From Plasmodium coatneyi (taxonomy: Eukaryota > Apicomplexa > Aconoidasida > Haemosporida > Plasmodiidae), in NCBI RefSeq assembly GCF_001680005.1, contig NC_033566.1, positions 1,984,001-2,048,000 of the forward strand: a stretch of 64,000 bases of DNA. The letters run 5' to 3'. How positions within the stretch are numbered: the stretch's first letter is position 1; every line of letters begins with the position of its first letter. A program made the translations under genes and the position numbers. Of this stretch, positions 35,983 through 51,432 are shown one piece after another. Below the pieces are notes generated by a model. It did no database searches, was not told where the DNA came from, and was given only the letters and a program-made list of their open reading frames with translations.

Positions 35983-37380
35983 TCTATATATATGTAAAAT
36001 AACTTATCAACAGTAAATTGAAGGAAAGTACGGTACAATTTAAAAAAGAAAGTAAATGAAGGAACAATACAAAAATAAAATATATTAGTCCGAAGTAAAT
36101 TAAAACAAAAAGTATAAGGTACAATATTAAAAAGGGGAATAATAATAGTATGAAACAAAACAATACAAAAATTATAGTAGCTCAGCATATTTTTTCTTTT
36201 TGTTAATTATGATTTAATTAGAAAAGACGTTATATAAAGGAACAAAACAAGAATTATATTAGTCCGGTGGTTCTTTTTTTTTTTTTTTTTTTTTGAATAA
36301 ATTATAGTACATTTGAAAGGAACTTATATGAAGGAACAGTGTAGAATTAGATTAGTTCAGCATATTTGCTCCTTTTTACCATTTTTTAAATTTATTTTTC
36401 TTAGTAATAAGTAAAAAAAAAATATTTTTAGCCAACAATTATAAATTAAAATTTAACGGACAGTAACAATTAAAAAAAGATATTATGTCCAAGAAATAAT
36501 AAAAAAAAAAAGGAACTACAACATAGATAAATATTGGTATAGATGAATTCTTATGTACGAATCTGCTAGCTGTCGTTTTTTATAAGAAAGAAAGGGATAA
36601 ATTTATTGCAAGTGCATATTTTATTTATAAATCCTTCCTTCCTTTGTATATGTAAGTCATTCATTCAACGGATTAAAACCACTACAGTTTTTTTTAATAT
36701 ATAGAAATGTTAAATTAATGAAAAACAAAAAGAGGACCTAGAAATATATGCGCATATACTGCATGAATGCATACCTGAGTTGTTCATAGAACGCATATAC
36801 TTGAAACGTACCCACAACAATTTTTGTACGTACTACTTTCCATTAAAATATAAATATATGTAAATTTGCCCCGAAAATAATTTTTTTCTAATGCATGTAA
36901 AAAAAATTTTATGACAGAACAAATCTTTAAAAAAAAAAAAGGGAAAGAAAAAACAACTTACTTGATATTCATCCCCAATAAATATAAAACTGATTAAATA
37001 CTTACGTTAATTCAAACATATATAAATTATACATTTATGAATAGTTATATTGTCGTAATGGAATTACCATGATTCCTATATTCAATTTAGATTCTATTAA
37101 GAGTAATTTACCTATGGTACGAGTACATTTTAACCTGTGTAATGTATATTCTATTAAAATTATTCTATGTTTTAAATTAAGTCATTAGTACAGTAACCTT
37201 AAGAATAACTTTTTCTACTTAAATGACAAGTGCAATTTTTTCCATTAATATGTTTTTCCCAGTTTACCTCTACTTGTGCGATATATAACAAGGGCCTTCG
37301 TACACTACTAAGAACAATACCAAAAATAATAAAAAAAAAAAAGGAGTTAATGAAAGTGTACAAAGTAAATTTTTAACAAA
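35983..37380. other. AT-rich spacer upstream of the exported candidate
   Basis: Very AT-rich, with short repeated words (GAACAATACAAAAAT, AGTCCGAAGTAAATT / ATTAGTCCGGTGG). No gene seen. Confidence 0.5.
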
Positions 37381-37520
37381 GAAAAACAAGAAAAGAAAAA
37401 TATTTATTACACCCCTAAACCAAGGAATCTGAACATGAGACCTGTTCCTTCGGAACATTTTCCGGAGGAACAAAGTCTTCGTCCCTAAAACAGGAATCTT
37501 AACATGGAACATCCTTTTCC

Positions 37521-41642
<4,122 letters not shown>

Positions 41643-42950
41643 GGTGATCTACACTTCATCATTATATGATTCATTGTTATATTAAAATATTATATATTAA
41701 TAAGAATTCTATGAATTCGTCCACGGAAGGTTCCTTTTAACATTCTTACTCCCTTGTCCATTTTTGCTCTTCCTTTATTCTTCTTCTTCTTTTCTTTCTA
41801 TTTTCATTTAAAACAGAAAGAAGAAGAAGAACAACAAAAAAAGTTTTCAGTTACTTCCATTCTTCATTATGCAAACACATATATAATACATACTGAGGAT
41901 ATCTTTATTCGATCTAATCCATAATTTTTATTTTCTTTTCTCTTTGGAATGTTCTTATATTTCGTTAAGAAGGAGTAAAAAGTTTCCGCACGTGCCTTCT
42001 TTTACGTTTTTCTTTTTTTCCTTATGGAATGATAGGAAGCAAGCTTCCTTCCTTTCTTTTGTACACTACCCTCTTCTTTAAAAGAAAAAGGAAGAAAGAT
42101 TTAACTACCCCCTTCCTTTCTCCTTAAAACTCTTCTTTCTTCCTTTTTTTAACCTTTTTTCTTTTTCCCTAAATTTTTTTTTCCCTCCACTTTTTTCCTT
42201 CTTTCTTCTTAAAGAAAGAGCAACCTTCCTATGCAATTTTTACTTCTTTTTAAAGAAAAAGAGGAGAAGGAGGAAAACAGCCTTCTCTTCCTTATACAAT
42301 TGCATTCTTCTAAGAAGAAAAAAAGAGGAAGAAGAAAGAAACCATTCCTCCTTCCTTCCATTCATATATAATGCACTCTTCTAAAAAAAAAAAAAGGAAG
42401 AAGAAGTAATTGCCTTTCCTCCTTTTTTTATTTTTTTGCTTTTAATTTTTTCTTTTTTCTTTTCAAAAAGAAAAGCCTTCCCCCTTCGTTCATTATGTAC
42501 AATACATTTTTTTATTAAAAAAAAAAGAAAGAAAAGAAGAGGGAGAAGAAAGGAAAAGTGAGGAAACAACCTTCCAGTTCCTTCCTTACATACACTGCAT
42601 TCTTTTACAAAAAAAGAAGAAAGAGAAATATACGTACCTTCTTTTCTTCCTTTCTCCTTAAACCATCCTACCTTCATCTTAACCTTCATTTTTTTACATG
42701 AACGTTCCCTTTTTTTTTTTTTTTTTCTTTTTCATCTTTAAACCCTTCTTCTTTTTTCCTTTAAAACACTTTCTTTTTTCTTTTGTTTTTTTTCTTAAAA
42801 CCTTCCTTTCATTTCTCCTTTAATCTTCCTTTTTTTTCGTTTTAACTTAACACCTCTTTTTCTTTTTTTTTTTCACTTCAAACCTCTTTCTTCTTTTTTT
42901 CTTCCTTAAACATTCCTTCTTTACCCTTTCCTCCTTTACACCTTCCTATT
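41643..42950. repeat. Polypyrimidine / hairpin-forming array
   Basis: From about 41950 to 42700, pieces such as CCTTCCTT..CTTCTTTTTAAAGAAAAAG and TTCTTCTAAGAAGAAAAAAA follow each other at about 60-75 bases. Each can fold back on itself. The rest, to 42950, is CT-rich on +. No gene seen. Confidence 0.6.
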
Positions 42951-42956
42951 TCCTTC

Positions 42957-43262
42957 CACGCACGTAACAACCTTCCTTCCACCTACCACCACTAAAAACT
43001 TTCCACCCTAACAACCCACCTAACAACCCACCTAACAACCCACCTAACAACCCACCTAACAACCCACCTAACAACCCACCTAACAACCCACCTAACAACC
43101 CACCTAACAACCCACCTAACAACCCACCTAACAACCCACCTAACAACCCACCTAACAACCCACCTAACAACCCACCTAACAACCCACCTAACAACCCACC
43201 TAACAACCCACCTTACAACTTTCGTTCCACCTAACATACCACCTACCACCCTAACAACCATA
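42957..43262 (+). repeat. 12-bp tandem repeat (CTAACAACCCAC)n
   Basis: About 17 perfect head-to-tail copies at about 43008-43213, bounded by looser CCTTCCTTCCACCTACCACC units. It lies just upstream of the orphan KIR exon acceptor, i.e. in a former intron position. Confidence 0.9.
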
Positions 43263-43288
43263 ACACCCCTTTCTTTTTTTTTTTTTAG

Positions 43289-43462
43289 TATAAATCTTTC
43301 TTTTTGAGGAAGCGTAAGCACTCTGCGGGAGGAATGAGCGGAAGCAGAAGAGAAAGATCCCTTAGGAGAGAATTTAACACCTTATCAGGCGACGACGACA
43401 CATTAACAACAATAACTTCGTCCGAATATTCAATCCCATACACTACTTCATCCACCAGATGA
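43289..43462 (+). pseudogene. Orphan KIR last exon
   Basis: After acceptor TTTTTTAG an open frame of 57 residues begins YKSFFLRKRKHSAGGMSG and ends DDDTLTTITSSEYSIPY plus TTSSSTR and TGA. That is the cytoplasmic tail of a KIR. The last 24 residues are identical to KIR E at 56725, and the rest is similar. No ectodomain exon is found in the 1.6 kb upstream, which is pure repeat. It is therefore a solitary exon left by deletion or recombination. Confidence 0.75.
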
Positions 43463-43800
43463 AGAATGAAAGGTTGTGTTAGGTGGTTGTTGGAAGGAAG
43501 GTTGTTAGGGGTGGTCGGTGGAAGGAAGGTTGTTAGTTGGGTGTTAGAGTGGAAGGAAGGTTGTTAGTTGGGTGTTAGGGTGGAAGGAAGGTTGTTAGGA
43601 GTGGTAGATGGAAGGAAGGTGGTGTTAGGTGCTTGGTGGAAGGAAGAGGTTGTTAGGTGATTGGTAGGTGGGTTGTTAGGGTGGAAGGAAAGGAGGTCTA
43701 AGAAGGAAGGAAGGGAAGAATCTCAGAAGGAGGAAGGAAAGGAAGGGAGTCCATGGAAGGAAGGTCTAAGGAGGAAGAAGGAAAGATGTCTAAGGAGGGA
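43463..43800 (+). repeat. G-rich repeat downstream of the orphan KIR exon
   Basis: GTTGTTAG(G)GTGG and GGTGGAAGGAAGG units at 43475-43690, the same family as the C-rich repeat but reversed. Polypurine AAGGAGGTCTAAGAAGG units follow. Confidence 0.7.
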
Positions 43801-44241
43801 AGAGGTTGATTCCCTCCCCTCACTTTCTTCCTTTTATAATACGTTTATACTTCCTATGATATCAATGAACAATGAATAATATTCATTAGATATATATATC
43901 AATGATAAAGGTTCATTAAGTATATAACAATGAAACAATGAAATGTTCATTAATTATATATAGGAACAACGGACAAATATAGAATATAATTCACAAAAAC
44001 CTCTTATATATTAAGGGAAAGAAGGAAAAAGAAAAAGAAATAATAAGTGTCTTCATTTAAAAATAGGGGAATTAAAAAATTACACATAACAATATATAAA
44101 GGGAGCAAGCACTACCATACATATCGTACAAACTATTTTAACGTTCATTTATGAATTATTGCGCTGAATTATAACAAGATAGCAACAATATTACACACAC
44201 ACTTATACAGAAGTTGCTATGCTCCCTTCGACCCCCTCCAA

Positions 44242-45178
44242 CTATTCAGTTTTTTCAGATTTGTTCTCTGTGAGTAAAACAACCTGCCCTTCTGCAGATG
44301 GTTTGCATTTTAATAATTTATTGGACAAATTTTTTCCTTCGTTTGAAAACCAAAATCGTACGAGCACAAAGAGGATTACTAACCCGATTATTGCATAAAC
44401 TATAATTTCAGGTCTGCTAGGCATGAGCGATTTACAATCCTCCGAAGTTATAGCAAGACCAAGAAGCGCGGTTATAGGACTCTTCATCCACAAAAAAAAC
44501 AAAAGCGCAAGCAGCACGAAAGTCATTCATCCATTCGTGTGTCTTAACTCTTCCAGAAAATAACCTACATAGGAAGCGGTCACGACAACTCCTTTTTTTA
44601 TTTCCTTTCTTTGAACATTGTGTCCCTGCTGATGGACTGCTGTTGTTAGTGGTGGATTCTAATGTTCCGCATTCCTCTTCTAACATGTCATTTCCAAGGG
44701 AATCTTTACTAAAATCAGAAAGAAGGGGAAATTCATCCCCATCTTCCGATGTTGGTATATCAGTTTGACGTGTTAATAATGTGCTCATACTTCCATCGAC
44801 GTGGTGATCATTATGCCTAGTTCCCTTACCATTATTACCTTTCTTTGTTGTGCCCACTGCAGTCACCTAAAAAAAAAAAAGGAGGTAAGGAAGGGTTGCT
44901 AGGAGTGGTAGGTTGGAAGGTTGTTAAGGGTGGTGGAAATTTTTTTTTTTCCAACACACCCTCCTTTTTATTTCAATTTTTAGTGAAAAGAGCGTAAAAA
45001 CTTTTTAATCATAATAATTATTATGTGCGTCGTGTCAATTTTCTAAAAAAAAAAAAAAATGTAACAACAGCAGCTACAGCTGTTCCTATGAACATCTTAC
45101 GAAGTGGTGATGGTTAGGATATGGCCATGAGTGAAATAGGAAGGATATAAATATTAAAATTTTAGCAGAGCGCATCAT
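44242..45178 (-). pseudogene. Two-TM exported-type gene with a frameshift
   Basis: Exon 1 45178..45101 encodes a signal-like segment (MMRSAKILIFISFLFHSWPY) with donor GTAAGA. Exon 2 starts at 44866 after a TTTTTTAG acceptor. The start VTAVGTTKKG is like the VSALSTSSKG and VSAMGTSSKG of the genes at 47092 and 60321. The first frame runs through a Ser/Glu-rich region and RDRFLCRLFSGRV, then turns into nonsense. A second frame (44526-44242) supplies two plausible membrane segments (LLALLFFLW and IIVYAIIGLVILFVLVRFWF) and a charged tail. The two frames meet at an eight-base homopolymer at 44492-44499. It is either a true frameshifted gene or an assembly error in the homopolymer. Confidence 0.65.
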
Positions 45179-46504
45179 TTTTTTATTATTCTTTTATTAT
45201 TTTCAAGTATGATAAATTTATTTTCTGAATATGTCCAAACAATTCTTTCTTTTCTTTTTTTTTGTTTTTTTTTTTTGGCTGTTTCGCTGTTCTTTCTTTA
45301 TATAGATGTGTGGATTATATTATGATTGTTTTTTTTTTGAGTTCATATAGAATTCTAATGAATACATTTGCGCATATGATTGAATGTTATTCTTCCTTTA
45401 TAAGTGTGTACATATATTTTAAATTAGAAATAATTAGAACGTATAATAATACATACATATATAAAAATATATATTAATTCCAAATAATGGAGGATGTTGA
45501 TTTTATGACATAATTATATTATGTTTTTTCAAAAAAATTAATTAATGTGATTAGTATTTTTTTCTATATATAGAAAAAAAAAAACAAATAAATAATGTGA
45601 GCACTTTTTTCTCTCATTATATATTGTCGCCCCCAGACTCCCTCCCTTATTCTTCTAACGGTGTGTAATGGAAGGAGCGAATTGTGCTCACATATTTTGA
45701 GAATATTGCAATTATGCATGTTTGTGCTTAAAATATTTGTTGTTTTAATGTTCAGATATAGAAAGGGTGAAAAAAAAATAAAGCAGTTAGGAAAGGAATA
45801 TTATAGTTTTCTTATGTGCTCAGAGGGTACAATGTTTTTTTTTTCCTTCTTAGGTGTACAGTGTTGCGGTGTTTAGAGGTTCAGGGTTTAGGGTGCAGGG
45901 TTGAGGAGTGTAGGGGGTGAGGTTAGGTGTAGGGGCTAATGGAATGATTTTAGTGTATATATTATGATCGATTTTGCTATGCGGAGAGAGTGTACAACAA
46001 TGTTCCGCTGTTATCAATTATTTTTGTACTATTAAATTAAAATAATAACTATTGGTATCGTACAAAAATATTATATATACACATTCATTAATATGTACGT
46101 ATACACCACTACTTATCATTTTTCCGTTAGGAATATTGAGTCGCTCCTATAAAGCCTAATGCGCACAAAGGACCATGGTACTTCTTTTTCTCTATATTAC
46201 ACAGTTTTTTCTCATTTATTGCACACGTATTGTACATTTTTTTTCTAAGTTTTCCTTAAATTTGCAACATTTTTCTTGTTTAGATTAAAAAAAATTTTTC
46301 CAAAAAGAAGGTTCCCTTCCTCCCCCAAAAGAAGGTTCACCTTCCCCAAAACAACGGTTCTCCTTCCACCCCAAACAACAACAACTTTCCTTCCACCCAA
46401 CAACCCAACTAACAACCCACGTACCATCCTACGACCTACCATCTAATAACCCAACTATTACCACATAATTACCTTTCCTTCCACCCTACCACAACCCTAA
46501 CAAC

Positions 46505-46695
46505 CTTCCTTCCACCAACCACACTTAACAACCCACCTACCACCTACCACCAACCACCCTAACAAAGGTTCTCCTTCCCCCAAAACAACGGTTCCTTCCT
46601 TCCACCAACCACACTTAACAACCCACCTACCACCTACCACCAACCACCCTAACAAAGGTTCTCCTTCCCCCAAAACAACGGTTCCTTCCTTCCAT
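46505..46695 (+). repeat. ~92-bp tandem duplication
   Basis: A block from CCACCAACCACACTTAACAA through CCAAAACAACGGTTCCTTCC occurs twice in direct succession with no visible difference. Confidence 0.8.
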
Positions 46696-46734
46696 CTACG
46701 ACCACCTCTAACAACGTTCCTTCGACCCTACCAC

Positions 46735-46970
46735 CCCTAACAACCCACCTACCACAACCCTAACAACCCACCTACCACAACCCTAAAAACCCACCTACCA
46801 CAACCCTAAAAACCCACCTACCACAACCCTAAAAACCCACCTACCACAACCCTAAAAACCCACCTACCACAACCCTAACAACCCACCTACCACAACCCTA
46901 ACAACCCACCTACCACAACCCTAACAACCCACCTACCACAACCCTAACAACCCACCTACCACCTGCCCCC
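46735..46970 (+). repeat. 23-bp minisatellite (CCCACCTACCACAACCCTAACAA)n
   Basis: About ten head-to-tail copies of a 23-base unit; four in the middle share the variant CCCTAAAAA. Related to the C-rich intron repeat family. Confidence 0.85.
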
Positions 46971-47091
46971 ACCTAACGCAACCTTCCTTCCACCCCTAAC
47001 AATGATCCTTTCTTCCCCAAAACAACGGTTTGTAACGGTTCGGTATGGTTTGTTACGGTTTGGTACGGTTGCTGGTACGCTTTGGTGCGGT

Positions 47092-48352
47092 TTATTTTGT
47101 ACCTAAACGTAGAGGCAAAAAAACAAATCCAATAAGGGCAACAATAGCAAAAGCACTTTTCGTCCACGAATAGGTTGGTAAACCTATAGAGAGAACCACA
47201 AACACACCTATACAAAACAGAGCTAATACATATAAAATGGAAAGGGTGAATACGAGAGGTGATGACAAGAACGGTGACAGGAATTCTCCCCCTTTTCTTG
47301 TCCATAATCTTCTTTCTATAGCATACAACAATTTATTAAAAAATCCTCTTGGTCGACATCCCCTGGGTGGGAATACCATAGGTTGGAATTCCCTGGGTGG
47401 AAATTCCCTGGGTCGAAATTCTCTGGGTCGAAATTCTCTGGGTTGGAATCCCCTGGGTTGGAATTCCTTGGGTGGGAATACCCCTGGGGGATGGAATTCC
47501 CCTATTCTTCTTTCATTTTTTTGTGCTTTATTTCTTCTATATGGTGTTGTTGAATAATCATCATAATGATAGTCATCACTTCGCTCCTCAAAGAGACTAT
47601 CCATGGGAATGCTTTCCATGGAACTGTCCATGGAGGAACTGCTATCCATGGAACTGCATCTTGTAGACAATGAATGAACACTTTCCATGGAACGGTCCAT
47701 GGAGGAACTGCTGTCCATGGAACTGTCCATGGAGGAACTGCTGTCCATGGAACTGTCCATGGAGGAACTGCTGTCCAAAGAGCGGTCTATTGCATCGGAG
47801 TGGTGACGATTCTTCCAAAAGGGGTGACAGGAAGCACCATCATTATCCATTTTGGGACGTTCCTTTTTATCATTGTTACCACTTCTTGCTGCATTGAGTC
47901 GGTGATATAATTTTTTATCGTTCTGATCAAAGAAAGCGTCTATTCTTTCCTTCGGTAAAGGGACGTTGTCATCGTTCTTGTTGTTTGATGTACCATCATC
48001 ACTCCACTTGGATTTTAGTGTTCTTACACCCATACCAGGGGTGGTACTTCTCTTCTGCGTTTCTACACCCTTGGATGATGTGCTTAATGCACTCACCTAA
48101 AAAAAAAGAAGGGGGTAAGGAAGGTTGTGTTAGGGGTGGGTCGGTGGAAGGAAGGGAAAAATTTTTTTTTTTCTCTCTTCCCTTTGTATTCTTAATAAAA
48201 AGATAAGAGCTAATTATATTAAATATGTGCGCCAAATATTTTTTTTTTATATAGGTGTGTAACAGTTATTCTTATATTACGTAGTTGGGATATGGTGCCC
48301 ACAAGAATAAGGTACTGGTAAGTATGAGTAGCTTCGCAGGGAATGGTGCCAT
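47092..48352 (-). CDS. Two-TM exported-type protein with Ser/Asp and Arg/Pro repeats
   Basis: Exons 48352..48281 and 48096..47092 (358 residues; GTAATA..TTTTTTAG, phase 0). Exon 1 is signal-like (MAPFPAKLLILTSTLFLW). Exon 2 begins VSALSTSSKG. A serine repeat (SSSSMDSSMD, 47650-47790) follows, then MDSLFEERSDDYHYDDY. An Arg/Pro/Phe/Glu repeat comes next (FQPREFRPREFRPREF, 47330-47480). Two membrane segments (FTLSILYVLALFCIGVFVV and FAIVALIGFVFLP) end the protein. It belongs to the same family as the genes at 29006, 44242 and 60321. The intron carries the repeat in the usual sense orientation (about 48112-48160). Function unknown; likely exported to the host cell. Confidence 0.72.
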
Positions 48353-49319
48353 TTTTTTGTTTTTGCTTCCTTCTTCTTTTTTTCTAATATGAAAAAGGTT
48401 TGAAGTGGCGATATTTACTTTTTTTTTATTTATATTTATTGATTATGTGATTATTCTTTTCTGCGAATACAGAATGTTAATTCAGTAGTATTTTGCGCGC
48501 GCGAGATATATACCGCTGCAGCTTCTTTTTCACTATAGATGTGTTTGTGTACGGGTGTGAAAGTGCAACTTTCTATGTAAACTTTTTTATTTTTTTAAAT
48601 TTTAAAATTAAAATTAGAAATTGTTATTAGCATGTAAATAATAATACATATGTGGAAGGTGTTATGATAATAATTTGTAATAATTAAAAAAAATCGATTT
48701 CATTGCACATTATGTTATTTCAAAAAATTATTAAGTTAAATAAAGTGTAGTCAACGTTCCACAAAGAGAGTGACCCACACTCTCCAGTAGTATGTCGCAT
48801 CCTTCTTCTTCTGACGGTGTAATAAGTGTAAACTACCTACATTTTAAGTTCTGCACTTATATATATACACGCTCAAAAAAATTTTCACCCCTACGAATTC
48901 TGTATATAATGGTGTTTAAAAGGGAAGGGGAAGGAAGAGAAAGGAAAGGGAAGGAATAACAAAATTTTTGTGCTTGTATACTTTTACCTGTATATATATT
49001 TTTTAAAGGGGGCCATGGAATGTTCTTCCTTCAGCTGTAGGGCATTAACACTTAGAGCACAAAGTGTTACGATCATACAGCGTTATTAGTATTTTAGGAG
49101 GGGTATTCTTATTTTTAGCTCATACATATGGATGATTACATATATTGGATAATTACATATATACATATTACCATGCTCATTATCATTCTTCGCACCATCA
49201 TTTATACAGCTATTTATTGTAATATATAATGGTGATGATAAAAAAAAAATAAATGCAGGAGGAAGGAAGTAATGTAATGTGTACATAGATTACTACGTTC
49301 AATGTATGTGCACATGCAC

Positions 49320-49740
49320 TGAGGAGGGAAGAAGGAAAGAAAGAATGAGGAAAGAAAAAATAATGGAAAGAAGGAACGGAAGGAGGGGTCTAAGGGAGGA
49401 GGAAAGGAAAGAGGTGATCTAAGGAAGGAAAAAAGGAGGTGGTTTAAGGGGGGAAGAAAGGAAGGGTCTAAGGAAGGAGGGGTCTAAGAAAGGAAAGAAG
49501 GGTCTATGGAAGGAAGGAGGGTCTGAGGATGAAAGAAAAGAGGTCTAAGGAAAAGGAAGGAAGGGGTCTAAGGAAATGAAGGGAAAGGAGAATCTAGGGA
49601 AGGAAAGGAAAGAAGGTCTAATGAGGAGGAAGGAAAGGGTCTAAGAAAGGAAGGAACGGAGGGTCTAAGGAGAAGGAAGGAAAGGGATGGTCTAAGGAAC
49701 GAAAGAGGGGGTCTAAGGAAGGAAGGAAAGAAGGAAGAAG
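49320..49740 (+). repeat. Polypurine GGTCTAAGGAAGGAAAGG array
   Basis: About 420 bases of nearly pure purine on + in which GGTCTAAGGA recurs roughly every 20-30 bases. A short stretch of the same type occurs at 43690-43800. Confidence 0.8.
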
Positions 49741-49793
49741 TAGCATTATAAAGTATATACCATTATTGTGCACATATTCATGTATTATGGAAA

Positions 49794-50384
49794 ATGGCGA
49801 AGCGGGAACGCGAATACAAACTGCTGCTGCTTTTATTGCTGCCCCCTTGCAAAACTTACCAAGCGCAGTGGACAGTAATTACAGATCAAAGTGGCTACAA
49901 CTTTTTTAATAATAAGTATTATGGTTATGGTAGTGAATTAGATAGTATCGTTGGTGCTGCAAGGAATACTGACCCCAGAAGTGTCTATGATGTTGAAGAT
50001 GAGGGTTTCGTTGGTAGTGAACCTACCACTGCTCGTTATGGTAGTGAAACGAGCAGTGTTGTTTGTGGAAGTGATGATTATAACTTTGATGACCATGATG
50101 ATAACCTATCCACATTTACTGGTAGTGTAGACACTCTTTTTGAGGAGCGAAATAACGACTATGTTCACTATCAATCATCACTAATGGACATATTTAAAGA
50201 AGAAAAGGAGAAGGGGAAAAATGCTACATTTAATGAAAAGACACCTCAATTTAGTAATAAAAATGCGATTACATCTATTCCCCGGGCTCCTGGAATATCC
50301 CTACTTTCCTTCATTAATACCTTTGCACGTCAATTAATGTGCTCTGTCCCCGTAGCATTAGTGGTATTCTTAGGCATTATATAA
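49794..50384 (+). CDS. Exported-type protein, single open frame
   Basis: An ATG-started frame of 196 residues. It starts with a basic segment and then a leucine run (MAKREREYKLLLLLLLPP) that may act as a signal. An acidic Ser/Asp/Tyr-rich body follows (YGSELDSIVGAAR, DPRSVYDVEDEGF, DTLFEERNNDYVHY). DTLFEERNNDY matches DSLFEERSDDY of the gene at 47092. It ends in one hydrophobic segment (SVPVALVVFLGII) right at the stop, so the second membrane segment and tail of its relatives are missing. Either the signal exon was fused without an intron, or the true second exon starts at the acceptor-like AAGCGCAG (49880-49887). It may be a truncated member. Confidence 0.55.
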   Translation: MAKREREYKLLLLLLLPPCKTYQAQWTVITDQSGYNFFNNKYYGYGSELDSIVGAARNTDPRSVYDVEDEGFVGSEPTTARYGSETSSVVCGSDDYNFDDHDDNLSTFTGSVDTLFEERNNDYVHYQSSLMDIFKEEKEKGKNATFNEKTPQFSNKNAITSIPRAPGISLLSFINTFARQLMCSVPVALVVFLGII

Positions 50385-51432
50385 GTTATGTACACATGTG
50401 CGAAGAAGTGATAACATCTTTAAGTGGTATGAAAGGAAAAAAGTGGCGATATCCATAGGGTGATGTGCAGGAAGGAAGATTGTTAGGTGGAAGGTGAAAA
50501 GGTGATGTTGAAAAGGAAGGGGAAGGGGAACCACCTACTGTTTAAAATCATATTTAGGTAAAAAAACAACCATCCCCCCCATAAGAAGGAAAAAAATCAT
50601 TACTTGAAGGGGATAAAAGAAGAAAAAAAAAAACATATATATAAGAACAATAAAATGGGCAAAACTGTACTTGGTCCACTATCTACATAATATGTTAATC
50701 TAGAGTAACGTCGTAATTATGAAACTGCGTATCACTCACAAACGTAGTTGGAATTTATGACATTTTGGATACATATATATATATCCTTCATATGAAAGAA
50801 TATGGATGCACTCGTTCTTTCTAATATTGTAGAGCAAGACTTCTATATTTTCATTCCACATTTTATGCTCATTATTAAATGGTAAATGTATAGAGGAGAT
50901 CATGCTATTAATGTTACTTCTTAATTTGCTTTTTACCAATTAGAAAAGAATACGAATTAAGTTTAATATGTCTACACGAGACTTTTATATTGAGTAATGA
51001 ACTCATAGTATTGTGGCAACTGTACCACTTAAATGTAATACCCTTCTCGTACACGTAAGAAAAAATGAAATGGTACTAGAATGCACAAATTAATGTGTGT
51101 ACTTTAATGAATTGTACATATATGCGTTAATTAAATATTGCAACACAAAATGATAGAGTATGATATTCTAATATAGAAGTGGACGAACATTTATATAAAT
51201 TAGTGTTATTATAGAAATATGCAGTACGTTATATGTACCGTGTACATATTTGTGCTTTAATTTTTTTAGCAACTTTTTTTATATTATTATTTTTTCCTAT
51301 ATTTTGAACTATAAAAAGGTCCTTTATTATTTCCACATTTTTCGGCTCCTTGTTTGGTCTTAAATATGCTGCAAATATTAATACTATATACACCTGAGCT
51401 CCATTAATAATATAATTTCCTAATAATAAGAA
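50385..51432. other. AT-rich spacer
   Basis: No gene seen. A short minus-strand frame at 50736-50939 lacks any known feature. Confidence 0.45.

Larger units (their letters stand above)
45179..47091. other. Intergenic region with telomere-like and minisatellite DNA
   Basis: Holds the 5' flank of the frameshifted gene (45179-45870, similar to 61330-61650), a telomere-like G-rich block at about 45870-45945, and C-rich minisatellites at 46300-46990. No gene seen; small open frames are repeat translations. Confidence 0.55.

Noticed and set aside
42946..43321. Frames reading (GGLL)n and (VVRW)n
   Set aside because: Translations of the 12-bp CTAACAACCCAC repeat; any strand and frame is open.
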